Origin: a bacterium
GTDB lineage: Bacteria; Zixibacteria; MSB-5A5; GN15; FEB-12
DNA length: 7,528 bases
Reading direction: 5' to 3'
NCBI GenBank assembly: GCA_030619425.1
Contig: JAUXBJ010000066.1
Coordinates: forward strand, 1-7,528
In this document: piece after piece, positions 1-6,133 of the stretch
Numbering within the stretch: position 1 is the stretch's first letter
How the letters are laid out: every line of letters begins with the position of its first letter
Position numbers and translations under genes: made by a program
The notes under the pieces: generated by a model
The model's database searches: none
The model's input: only the letters and a program-made list of their open reading frames with translations
Told to the model about the DNA's origin: nothing

Positions 1-441
1 CAGAAAGAAAAGCCACCCTATCAGAGTAGTGTAAACGGCGCCCGGCAGCGCGGCGGTCACCAAAAGAAACAAAAAATCTTCCGCTCCAAAGGTAATCAAC
101 ACCATAACATTGTGAAGAAATATACCACCCAGTAGCAGCAGCAGTTTGGCATATAGAGAGTCGAGGTTTAGCCGCTCACGAGTGTGGTAGGCGAGAAGTC
201 CCAGCCCTGCCAGCCACAGTGCATGCCATCCGATTAGATCCGGCATCCCGGCGGCCAGCACCAGACCGGCGGCAAAGCCGAACCAGGTCGTCACTAACTC
301 CGGTTTGTAAACAGCCACCGTCAGCGCGATAAGGGCGGCCAGATTGATCTCGGCCGTAAACACTGTCGTGATGTCCCTTAGCATAACCTCGTGCAGGGCG
401 ATCAACAAAAGATAGAGTATGAATGGGATCACCCGCGTCAT
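1..441 (-). CDS. mreD: MreD, rod shape-determining membrane protein (3' end cut by window edge)
   Basis: MreD is an integral inner-membrane part of the elongasome and works with MreC in lateral wall growth. The frame is open from an ATG at 441-439 to the window edge, giving 147 residues with no stop. The family is usually about 160-175 residues, so only a short C-terminus is missing. The protein is almost wholly hydrophobic with about five membrane segments. It carries the MreD-like order of an N-terminal helix, a segment starting EINLAALIALTV (about residues 31-42), then WFGFAAGLVLAAGMPDLIG (about 52-70), resembling the family's GF-x-x-G-L-x-x-D region. The start overlaps the mreC stop as ATGA, which implies translational coupling. 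A GGAGG lies only four bases upstream of the ATG. Identity rests on position after mreC plus topology, because MreD is weakly conserved in sequence. Confidence 0.88.
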   Translation of the reverse strand, partial: MTRVIPFILYLLLIALHEVMLRDITTVFTAEINLAALIALTVAVYKPELVTTWFGFAAGLVLAAGMPDLIGWHALWLAGLGLLAYHTRERLNLDSLYAKLLLLLGGIFLHNVMVLITFGAEDFLFLLVTAALPGAVYTTLIGWLFFL

Positions 442-1232
442 GGACCCTCCGGTATCAGAATGAAGAGCTCCTCGATGGTCCGAAAACTGACCACCGGTTC
501 GAGGTTGATCAGCGAGTAAGGCTTGTTTTCCGGCCGCCGAACATCCGATACAATGCCAACTCTCAGGCCCGGCGGGTAGATGCCCCCCAGCCCCGACGAC
601 AAAATGGTATCACCTATCTGGATGGCGCCCTGATTGGGAAAATTATCCAGAATCATACCTTCCGATGGCAAGTAGCGCACGATGCCCATCTCGCGGCTGG
701 TTGCAACGCGGCTGGCCACGCGGTTGAGCGGATCGGTCAAACACTGCACTTTCGCATAACCCGACATAACCTCCTGCACTCGTCCGACCAGCCCGACCTG
801 ATTGATGACCGGTTGATTAATCAGGACCGAATCGACCAGTCCTTTGTTAATTGCGGCCGAGATCGGCAACTGCTCACCGGTAACCGAGACAACACGAGCC
901 GGCAAGAGCCGGTAGCCGGGTGGCGGTTCGAACCCCAACACCGAACGCAATCGCACATTCTCGCGCTTAGCCTCTTCTAAACGGCCGATCTGAAACTGAG
1001 CCTCGGCCAGCGACTTCATGAGCGACTGGTTTCGGTCGTTAACATCGGACAGAATCTCGACGGCCGATTCTACTTCTTCAAACGGATAATGGGTAGTGGC
1101 GAGAATAGCCCCGCAGATCTTTATGTTTACCTCCCATGACCCAACGATCAATATGATGACGAAAAACAGGATAAGACCGAGATTAACGGCTCGCCAACTC
1201 TTATAAGAAAGACCGGATTTCCTGTTCAACAT
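438..1232 (-). CDS. mreC: MreC, rod shape-determining protein
   Basis: MreC is a bitopic periplasmic scaffold that links the MreB/MreD/RodA/PBP2 elongation machinery to wall synthesis. The 264-residue product has a short basic cytoplasmic N-terminus and one membrane anchor (about residues 16-32). A predicted coiled coil follows (about 52-98, ending in ENVRLRSVLGF), then the beta-barrel-rich region. Family signatures are visible: an INKG turn (128-131), NQVGLVGRV (144-152) and GDTILSSGLGGIYPPGLRVG (207-226). The length is normal for the family. The ATG at 1232-1230 is preferred because an in-frame TGA lies 12 bases further upstream; its ribosome site is weak. It lies 29 bases after the EIIA gene and overlaps mreD by four bases. 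Unusually, mreB is not the gene upstream. Confidence 0.95.
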   Translation of the reverse strand: MLNRKSGLSYKSWRAVNLGLILFFVIILIVGSWEVNIKICGAILATTHYPFEEVESAVEILSDVNDRNQSLMKSLAEAQFQIGRLEEAKRENVRLRSVLGFEPPPGYRLLPARVVSVTGEQLPISAAINKGLVDSVLINQPVINQVGLVGRVQEVMSGYAKVQCLTDPLNRVASRVATSREMGIVRYLPSEGMILDNFPNQGAIQIGDTILSSGLGGIYPPGLRVGIVSDVRRPENKPYSLINLEPVVSFRTIEELFILIPEGP

Positions 1233-1261
1233 GGCAAACGCCAGTCAGAACGAGACCCTGA

Positions 1262-1714
1262 TTACTCGACGACATCAATTAGAGCCAGCACATCTCCGGG
1301 CGAAGCGGCCTCAAGCAGTTTCTTGCGGTTCTCCTCCGGTTTCATCAGATAAGACAGGCACGCCATCACATTCAGGTGCGCACCGATAGCGTCTTCAGGA
1401 GCGGCGATCAGAAAGAAGAGATGTACTGCCTTGTGATCCATGGCGTCGAAGTCCACACCGGCGCTGCTTCGTCCGAAAGCAATCACGATCCCCTTGACCG
1501 ATCTGGTTTTCGCGTGCGGAAAAGCCACCCCATACCCAACCCCGGTTGTGACCAGGTTTTCCCGCTCCTTAATATCCTGTAGGAGTTGATCCCGATCTTT
1601 GACCATATTGGAACGGGCAACAAGATCAACCAACTCTTCGATCACACCAGTCTTGTCGGTAGCTTTCAGGTCGAATTGCACCAGTGTCTCGTCGCAGAAT
1701 TTAGATAGCTTCAT
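1262..1714 (-). CDS. ptsN: PTS EIIA domain protein, fructose/nitrogen (PtsN) type
   Basis: This is a stand-alone 150-residue EIIA of the mannitol/fructose/nitrogen class. Such proteins accept a phosphoryl group from HPr or NPr on a histidine. They either feed a sugar EIIB/EIIC or, as PtsN does, act as a signalling protein. The phosphoacceptor motif is clear: GVAFPHAKT with His67. The second conserved block (HLFFLIAAPEDAIGAHL, about 98-114) carries His113, the usual partner histidine. Length equals the single-domain family size. No EIIB, EIIC, HPr, rpoN or hpf gene lies in the window, so a regulatory role is more likely than transport, but that is inference. The start has an AGGGAA ribosome site six bases upstream, overlapping the preceding gene's stop. 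Sitting just before mreC, it could share regulation with cell-shape genes. The symbol ptsN is by type, not proven orthology. Confidence 0.88.
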   Translation of the reverse strand: MKLSKFCDETLVQFDLKATDKTGVIEELVDLVARSNMVKDRDQLLQDIKERENLVTTGVGYGVAFPHAKTRSVKGIVIAFGRSSAGVDFDAMDHKAVHLFFLIAAPEDAIGAHLNVMACLSYLMKPEENRKKLLEAASPGDVLALIDVVE

Positions 1715-1720
1715 GTATTA

Positions 1721-1726
1721 TTCCCT
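1721..1726 (-). promoter_or_regulatory. Ribosome binding site of the EIIA gene
   Basis: AGGGAA on the minus strand ends six bases before the ATG at 1714. It overlaps the TAG stop of the small zinc-ribbon gene (1725-1727), so a ribosome terminating there covers the next start site. This supports translational coupling of the two genes. Confidence 0.6.
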
Positions 1727-1895
1727 AATCGATTTTCTCTGCTTCGTCCATCAGCAGCACCGGTATGTCGTCGGTGATTCGGTAAGCGAGCCGGCAGTTC
1801 TCGCAGACCAGACGATTCTCATCTTCTTGGTAACTCAGTTTCCCCTTGCACTTCGGACAAACCATTTTCTCCAGCAGTTGACTTGACAGCGCCAT
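1725..1895 (-). CDS. Trm112/UPF0434 (YcaR-like) zinc-ribbon small protein
   Basis: This 56-residue ORF fills the gap between accA and the EIIA gene. It reads MALSSQLLEKMVCPKCKGKL at the N-terminus, then CENC at residues 31-34 and a DDIPVLL stretch at about 42-48. That is the layout of the UPF0434/Trm112-like family, including E. coli YcaR: LLE..aCP.C, then a second metal-binding pair, then GIPVLL. All four zinc-ligand cysteines (13, 16, 31, 34) are present, whereas E. coli YcaR has lost part of this set. Eukaryotic and archaeal Trm112 proteins activate methyltransferases; the bacterial role is poorly known, so I assign none. The ATG at 1895-1893 has AGGAAA seven bases upstream and sits 12 bases after the accA stop. 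An internal ATG at residue 11 would remove the conserved LLE segment and is less likely. The gene ends in TAG. Confidence 0.9.
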   Translation of the reverse strand: MALSSQLLEKMVCPKCKGKLSYQEDENRLVCENCRLAYRITDDIPVLLMDEAEKID

Positions 1896-1902
1896 TGACT
1901 TG

Positions 1903-1908
1903 TTTCCT
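1903..1908 (-). promoter_or_regulatory. Ribosome binding site of the zinc-ribbon gene
   Basis: AGGAAA on the minus strand ends seven bases before the ATG at 1895. Its first base is shared with the accA TGA stop (1908-1910). Good spacing here favours the 1895 start over the internal methionine codon. Confidence 0.6.
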
Positions 1909-2870
1909 CAGCGTTCCTCGAACTCACCGATACTTCGGTATTTGGCCAGTCTGTCCCGGAGAAGTTGCTCGACCGGCTTGGTCTGCAACTCCTTCAGAGC
2001 AGCCAGTATTTCTTTCTTCACTAACTGGGCAGTCGCGGTTGGATCTCGGTGAGCACCACCCTCCGGCTCGCTGATCACCTTGTCGACCACTTTCAGCTTT
2101 ATCAAATCATCCGATGTCACCTTGAGCGCCTCGGCCGCCTCCGGCGCTTTGGCGGCGTCACGCCATAAAATCGCGGCGCAGCCTTCCGGCGAAATAACGG
2201 AGTACCAGGCGTACTCAAGCATCATGACGACATCGCCAACGCCGATACCGAGTGCCCCTCCGGACGCACCCTCGCCGATAATAACCACCACAATCGGCAC
2301 TCGCAGTCGGGCCATCTCTCTGATATTGTGGGCAATCGCCTCGGCCTGACCACGCTCTTCAGCGCCGATCCCCGGGTACGCTCCCGGTGTATCGATCAGT
2401 ACTACGATCGGGATCTCAAACTTCTCGGCCAGTTTGAACAGCCGTAGTGCCTTGCGATACCCTTCGGGATGGGCCATGCCGAAGTTGCGGGCCAGTTTCT
2501 GTTTGGTGTCACGACCTTTCTGCTGACCAATCACCAGCACCGGCTGGTCATCGATTCTGGCGAACCCACCGATCATCGCCTGATCGTCGGCGAAACAACG
2601 ATCACCGTGAAGCTCCACGAAATCGGTGGTGATCATCTTGATATAATCAAGAGTGTAGGGACGTTTGGGATGGCGAGACAACTGTACACGCTGCCAGCGC
2701 GTCAGTCGGGAGTAGATGTCCTTGCGAAGTCGAGCCAGCTTTTTTTCCAGGGACGCGATCTCCCCGTCCAGTTCGATACTCTCTCCGACGGAGAAATCTT
2801 TCATGTCGGAGATCTTCTTCTCCAACTCGACCAGCGGTCGTTCGAATTCTAAATAAGGTCTGTCGACCAT
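1908..2870 (-). CDS. accA: Acetyl-CoA carboxylase carboxyltransferase subunit alpha
   Basis: AccA is the alpha half of the carboxyltransferase that moves the carboxyl group from biotin-BCCP to acetyl-CoA, making malonyl-CoA for fatty-acid synthesis in the cytoplasm. The 320-residue product is a strong full-length match. The N-terminus (MVDRPYLEFERPLVELEKKI) aligns with the E. coli start (MSLNFLDFEQPIAELEAKI). RHPKRPYTLDY, a GDR..ADD..MIGG block, RNFGMAHPEGYRKALR, IDTPGAYPGIGAEERGQ, GEGASGGALGIGVGD, SVISPEGCAAILW and EPEGGAHRDP then follow in order. The oxyanion-type glycines of GEGASGGA are intact. The ATG at 2870-2868 is chosen over a TTG 15 bases upstream (2885) because it matches the family N-terminus and has GGAA nearby. 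accD is not in the window. The gene lies 50 bases after the WecA-like gene, the largest gap in the run, with no hairpin visible. Confidence 0.97.
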   Translation of the reverse strand: MVDRPYLEFERPLVELEKKISDMKDFSVGESIELDGEIASLEKKLARLRKDIYSRLTRWQRVQLSRHPKRPYTLDYIKMITTDFVELHGDRCFADDQAMIGGFARIDDQPVLVIGQQKGRDTKQKLARNFGMAHPEGYRKALRLFKLAEKFEIPIVVLIDTPGAYPGIGAEERGQAEAIAHNIREMARLRVPIVVVIIGEGASGGALGIGVGDVVMMLEYAWYSVISPEGCAAILWRDAAKAPEAAEALKVTSDDLIKLKVVDKVISEPEGGAHRDPTATAQLVKKEILAALKELQTKPVEQLLRDRLAKYRSIGEFEER

Positions 2871-2920
2871 GCCGTTCCGATCCAAGTCTTATCAGGCTCG
2901 ATGGTTCTTGCCGCCGACTG

Positions 2921-3973
2921 TCATTTGCGACGCCGGCGCGAGGCTACACCGGTTACTAAAATAAAGAACGCCGTCAGAATTACAACCATAAAAACGGCCA
3001 AAACAGACAGCACTATCAACCGGTTCCACAGAAACATGGCCAGTGAGAACAAAGAGAAGACGATCCCCATCAGGTAGAACACCAGAACCACGCCCCGTTG
3101 CGATAATCCGGCCAACGACAGAAAATGGAACAGGTGACGACGATCCGCCTGCATTACGTTGCGCCCACTGACGGCCCGGCGCACAAAAGAAGATACCGTC
3201 TCGAGAATCGGCACCCCCAAAGCCAATAGCGGCAGATACAGAGCTGACGCTGTGAAGGACTTAAGCGGCACCAAGAGCGAAAAAACCGCAAAATAATAAC
3301 CCAGTTGCATGGACCCCGAGTCACCCAGAAAGATCCTGGCCGGGTAACGATTGAAGAATAGAAACGGAACGAGAAAACCGATCATCCCGACCATGAACAC
3401 AACCGCCCAGCCGACACTCATCAGATGTCCCAGCACCATTAGGGTTGCCGCTGCGATCAACGACACTCCCCCGGCCAGACCGTCAAGCCCATCAATCAGG
3501 TTGATGGCGTTGGTCAGCACCACCACCCAGAGCACGGTTATGCCCAAAGACGCCATACCGATATCGACGCTGCCGTAGGGAGTACTCAGGAGTTCCACTC
3601 GCAAGCCGGACAGATACAGTAACAAACCGACCGCAATCTGCGCTACCAGCTTTACACGGGCCGACAGCGGCGACAGATCATCGGCCAACCCGATCAGGGT
3701 AATTACCAGCGCTCCCAGAAACACGTAGAAGAGCGCCGACGTGTTGCTCCCGTACCATTCGGAATACAAAAGCGCGGAGACCAGGAGCGAACTCCATACC
3801 GACACAAAAAGGGCCACGCCGCCCAGGTACGGCACCGGTCGCTTGTGGCGTTTGTGTCGACCCGGCTGGTCAAGAAGCCCAAACCTATGGCCCCACCAGA
3901 TGAGCAGGGGCAGGCTGATCATGGCTGTGACCAGCGAACAAAGGGCTATGACCAGGATCGTCTCGGTCGGCAT
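2921..3973 (-). CDS. wecA: WecA/TagO-type undecaprenyl-phosphate sugar-1-phosphate transferase
   Basis: Members of this MraY/WecA superfamily move a sugar-1-phosphate (commonly GlcNAc-1-P) from its UDP donor to undecaprenyl phosphate in the inner membrane. This starts O-antigen, teichoic-acid or other envelope glycans. The 350-residue protein has about ten to eleven membrane helices and the cytoplasmic-loop motifs. It shows KRPVPYLGG (44-52), the Asp pair of LADDLSPLSAR (D98, D99), NAINLIDGLDGLAGG (155-169), RIFLGDSGSMQLGY (213-226) and the histidine loop DRRHLFH (277-283). The usual HIHH/HLHH of that loop reads HLFH here. Bulk length and motifs fit WecA better than MraY. A short Arg/Lys-rich tail ends the protein. 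The ATG at 3973 has a strong GGGGAGG (3983-3989) nine bases upstream, inside the preceding gene, and only three bases separate the two genes. The exact sugar cannot be read from the sequence. Confidence 0.93.
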   Translation of the reverse strand: MPTETILVIALCSLVTAMISLPLLIWWGHRFGLLDQPGRHKRHKRPVPYLGGVALFVSVWSSLLVSALLYSEWYGSNTSALFYVFLGALVITLIGLADDLSPLSARVKLVAQIAVGLLLYLSGLRVELLSTPYGSVDIGMASLGITVLWVVVLTNAINLIDGLDGLAGGVSLIAAATLMVLGHLMSVGWAVVFMVGMIGFLVPFLFFNRYPARIFLGDSGSMQLGYYFAVFSLLVPLKSFTASALYLPLLALGVPILETVSSFVRRAVSGRNVMQADRRHLFHFLSLAGLSQRGVVLVFYLMGIVFSLFSLAMFLWNRLIVLSVLAVFMVVILTAFFILVTGVASRRRRK

Positions 3974-3976
3974 CGG

Positions 3977-4834
3977 TCAACGCCTCCCCGACCTGCCGTA
4001 AGGTGGCGTGATGATTGTGAGCAACATGTTCAAAGTCAGGATTGCCGGTAGGACCAACAGAGAGAACCCATTTGGCAGATGCTTGAGGAAGTACTTCCAT
4101 ACCGAGAAGTGATGGTGCCATATACGTCTGAGCCGTCCGGCGTCACTGCCGTGTCCCCAATCGTGAACCGCCCCCGCTGTCGGTACGAAGTAGTTATGAT
4201 AACCCAGGGTCCGGAGACGGTAGCAGAGATCGGTATCTTCCATGTACATGAAGAACCGTTCGTCAAAACCTTTCATCCTGCTAAAGAGCGAACGTCGGAT
4301 CAACAGCACGGTAGCCGCCACCGCTTCAACAGCCTTGGTTTCGGCATAATCCGGCAGGGTGTAGATATGCCGGGCGCCGATCAGTCGCGAAAGAACCGAA
4401 CCGCGCGAAAACAGCAGGTTGTAAATGGTCGGCAGCCGACGACAGGTAGGCTGAAAGCTGCCGTCAAGGTTACGCATCCTCGGCGTAATGGCGCCTGCTT
4501 TGTGATCGGTACGTATCAGTGCCATCATGCTTTGGACCGACCCCGGATCCATCTGAACATCCGGATTCACAAACAGCAAAAACTCGCCCTCGGTCTCCTG
4601 CACAGCTTGATTACAGGCGGCGGCGAAACCACGGTTTTTCTCGTTGGTCACTATGGTAGCATCGGGATACTGCTGCTTCACAATCTCGCCGGAGCCGTCA
4701 GAGGAGGCGTTATCGACCACCACTAATTCGTGATCGACCTCCGCAAGACCGCCCTGGAGACTAACCAGACACCGCTCCAGGGTCGCCTGCGAGTTGTGAG
4801 TTACGATGACGATGGAAACTTTGTTCTTGACCAA
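3977..4834 (-). CDS. GT2 glycosyltransferase, rhamnosyltransferase (WbbL)-like
   Basis: This 285-residue family 2 glycosyltransferase is of the kind that adds a sugar to lipid-linked glycans at the cytoplasmic face, such as dTDP-rhamnosyl transferases. GT-A motifs in order are SIVIVTHNS (7-15), VVDNASSDGS (39-48), NRGFAAACN (67-75), the metal-binding NPDV (90-93), and the acceptor-side block FMYMEDTDLCYRLRTLGY (195-212). A conserved-type HDWGHGS (224-230) follows. A hydrophobic C-terminal stretch (about 256-275) could anchor it to the membrane. The start is TTG at 4834-4832: an in-frame TAA (the stop of the upstream gene) lies 15 bases before it, no ATG or GTG lies between, and no clear ribosome site is present. 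Translation probably depends on ribosomes finishing the upstream gene. The donor sugar is not determinable from the sequence. Confidence 0.9.
   Translation of the reverse strand: MVKNKVSIVIVTHNSQATLERCLVSLQGGLAEVDHELVVVDNASSDGSGEIVKQQYPDATIVTNEKNRGFAAACNQAVQETEGEFLLFVNPDVQMDPGSVQSMMALIRTDHKAGAITPRMRNLDGSFQPTCRRLPTIYNLLFSRGSVLSRLIGARHIYTLPDYAETKAVEAVAATVLLIRRSLFSRMKGFDERFFMYMEDTDLCYRLRTLGYHNYFVPTAGAVHDWGHGSDAGRLRRIWHHHFSVWKYFLKHLPNGFSLLVLPAILTLNMLLTIITPPYGRSGRR
3983..3989 (-). promoter_or_regulatory. Strong ribosome binding site of the WecA-like gene
   Basis: GGGGAGG on the minus strand lies within the last codons of the upstream glycosyltransferase gene, nine bases before the ATG at 3973. 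It fixes the start and allows coupled translation across the three-base gap. Confidence 0.65.
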
Positions 4835-4849
4835 AATGGGCGTCTTGTT

Positions 4850-5578
4850 TTAGCCAAGTTTGCCGAAGATCGACTTGAGCCTCAACAACCAGACCATCCA
4901 GATAGCCTCGCGCATGATCTTCTTGGACATCTTGGACTCACCGGCGGTTCGATCAACGAAAGTGATCGGTATCTCTTTGATACGAAACCCCTTCTTCCAG
5001 GCGCGCATGGACATCTCTATTTGAAAGCTGTAGCCCGACGATTGCACGGCTTCCAAATCTATCGCCTCAAGGACTTTACGACGAAAACATTTGAACCCAC
5101 CGGTGGCGTCGCGCAAAGGCATACCGGTGACAATCCGAGTGTAAACATTGGCAAAGTAGGATAAGAGCAACCGGGACATCGGCCAGTTGATGACGTTGAC
5201 CCCGCAAATGTAGCGCGAGCCAAGAACCAGATCATATTCCCGAATCTCTCTGAGGAAATCCTTGATGTACTCCGGTCCGTGTGAGAAGTCGGCATCCATT
5301 TCAAATATGTAGTCATACTCCCGCTCGATAGCCCACCTGAAGCCGGCCAGATAAGCCCGCCCCAACCCCGCTTTCTTTTTGCGGTGCATCACATTCACTT
5401 TTGACTCGGAGGCGGCCAGACGGTCGGCGATCTCGCCGGTGCCGTCGGGCGAACTATCATCCACCACCAGCACGTGGATTCGCGGGTCCAGCGGCAGGAC
5501 CGCATGGACTATCTTCTCGATGTTTTCGCGTTCGTTATATGTAGGGAATATGATCAGGGCGCGCTGGGTGGGACTCAT
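4850..5578 (-). CDS. GT2 polyprenyl-phosphate sugar synthase, DPM1-like
   Basis: This 242-residue soluble GT2 resembles dolichol-phosphate mannose synthase and bacterial/archaeal polyprenol-phosphate mannosyl or glucosyl transferases. These load a sugar from its nucleotide donor onto polyprenyl phosphate at the cytoplasmic face. Motifs: FPTYNERENI (11-20), VVDDSSPDGTGEIA (38-51), KAGLGRAYLAGF (69-80), the metal-binding DAD within MDADFSH (94-100), LGSRY (119-123), DATGGFKCFRR (157-167), SGYSFQIEM (181-189) and FVDRTAGESKMS (208-219). It has no C-terminal GtrA-like or multi-helix membrane domain, so it is the minimal DPM1 form. The ATG at 5578 overlaps the YfhO-like stop as ATGA and has AGGAAG ten bases upstream. 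A TTG at 5614 would add 12 basic residues not expected in the family. Overlap with the YfhO-like gene suggests it supplies that protein's lipid-linked sugar donor. Confidence 0.93.
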   Translation of the reverse strand: MSPTQRALIIFPTYNERENIEKIVHAVLPLDPRIHVLVVDDSSPDGTGEIADRLAASESKVNVMHRKKKAGLGRAYLAGFRWAIEREYDYIFEMDADFSHGPEYIKDFLREIREYDLVLGSRYICGVNVINWPMSRLLLSYFANVYTRIVTGMPLRDATGGFKCFRRKVLEAIDLEAVQSSGYSFQIEMSMRAWKKGFRIKEIPITFVDRTAGESKMSKKIMREAIWMVWLLRLKSIFGKLG

Positions 5579-6117
5579 ACAGTTGCTTCTTCCTTTTTTC
5601 GTCCTCGGCGCCAACGTATCAAAGCATAACCCGCCATCACTAACGCCACGTAGATGAGAGTCAGCCAGGTCACTGTCTTGCCGGTCGCATATCTTTCGGA
5701 GTGGTACCAGAACAAAACGCGCTCGGCGCCGGCGGGCACCTCGACCGCCCTAAAGGTGCCGTAGGCGCGCAGCAACTCAACCGGGCGACCATCAACGCTC
5801 ACGTGCCAGGCATCGTAGAAGTTGTCGGTAAGCACCAACAACCGGTTGCTCGTACAGTGGAGACGGATTTCGACCGAATCGATACCGAAATTCTCGATCC
5901 AGGCGCTGTCGGTGTGCATCGAATCAGCAGCAAGGGGCAATGATGGTTCCTTCTCCAGGTAGACGATCTCACTCAGGTCCTCGTCGCCTTCCAGAATCAG
6001 CGGATAAATGTCGCTGCGATTTTCGTAGACTCTAAACTTATTGGCCAGGAACACTCGCGGCAGAGCGTTTTCATTCTTAAGCAGTTTGGCCTGCCCGAAA
6101 GAGGCCAGTTCAGTCAC
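5575..6117 (-). CDS. C-terminal part of YfhO-like membrane protein, downstream of an in-frame TAG
   Basis: These 180 residues are the C-terminal end of a YfhO-family protein. NALPRVFLANKFRVYEN (17-33) is the usual segment after the last large membrane block. A beta-sandwich-like extracytoplasmic domain follows, with LVLTDNFYDAWHVSVDGRPV (94-113), TFRAVEVPAGAERVLFWYHS (121-140) and then a final membrane helix (about 149-167) and a basic tail. In the family these belong to one polypeptide with the upstream ORF. Here a TAG at 6121-6123 separates them in the same frame, with one codon (CCG) between the stop and the GTG at 6117. The GTG is preceded by GGGGA seven bases away, so separate translation is possible. 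Otherwise this is the dead 3' half of a nonsense mutant or the readthrough product. It overlaps the DPM1-like gene by four bases. Confidence 0.75.
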   Translation of the reverse strand: MTELASFGQAKLLKNENALPRVFLANKFRVYENRSDIYPLILEGDEDLSEIVYLEKEPSLPLAADSMHTDSAWIENFGIDSVEIRLHCTSNRLLVLTDNFYDAWHVSVDGRPVELLRAYGTFRAVEVPAGAERVLFWYHSERYATGKTVTWLTLIYVALVMAGYALIRWRRGRKKEEATV

Positions 6118-6133
6118 CGGCTAATCCCCGAAA
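6112..6133 (-). other. In-frame amber stop / restart junction inside the YfhO-like gene
   Basis: On the minus strand the codons run GGG GAT TAG CCG GTG ACT, with the TAG at 6121-6123. Removing the stop leaves one uninterrupted frame, and YfhO-like sequence flanks it on both sides (AGYILIP before, NALPRVFL after). GGGGA at 6125-6129 lies seven bases before the GTG at 6115-6117, which could serve as a reinitiation site. Single-base changes from CAG, GAG, AAG, TGG, TCG, TTG or TAC/TAT would create this TAG. Confidence 0.8.

Noticed and set aside
130..144. Repeated CTG-type leucine codons in mreD as a possible microsatellite
   Set aside because: Five leucine codons (four CTG and one CTA) in a membrane helix are ordinary coding sequence, too short and imperfect for a repeat feature.
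423..980. Plus-strand open frame (185 codons) over mreC
   Set aside because: It is antisense to a full-length MreC with clear family signatures. The predicted product is low in hydrophobic order and unlike any family I know.
2871..2885. TTG start at 2885 for accA, adding five residues
   Set aside because: The ATG at 2870 matches the AccA family N-terminus and has the nearer ribosome-site-like sequence.
2871..2920. Promoter or terminator in the 50-base gap between the WecA-like gene and accA
   Set aside because: A GATAAG resembles a -10 element, but no -35 match at proper distance and no hairpin with a T run is visible.
4079..4726. Long plus-strand open frame (215 codons)
   Set aside because: It lies antisense inside the rhamnosyltransferase-like gene, whose GT2 motifs are intact. 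Its product has no recognisable motifs, and it is a reading-frame shadow.
5579..5614. TTG start at 5614 for the DPM1-like gene, adding 12 residues
   Set aside because: The added residues are basic and not family-like. The ATG at 5578 gives an ATGA overlap and has AGGAAG at ten bases.
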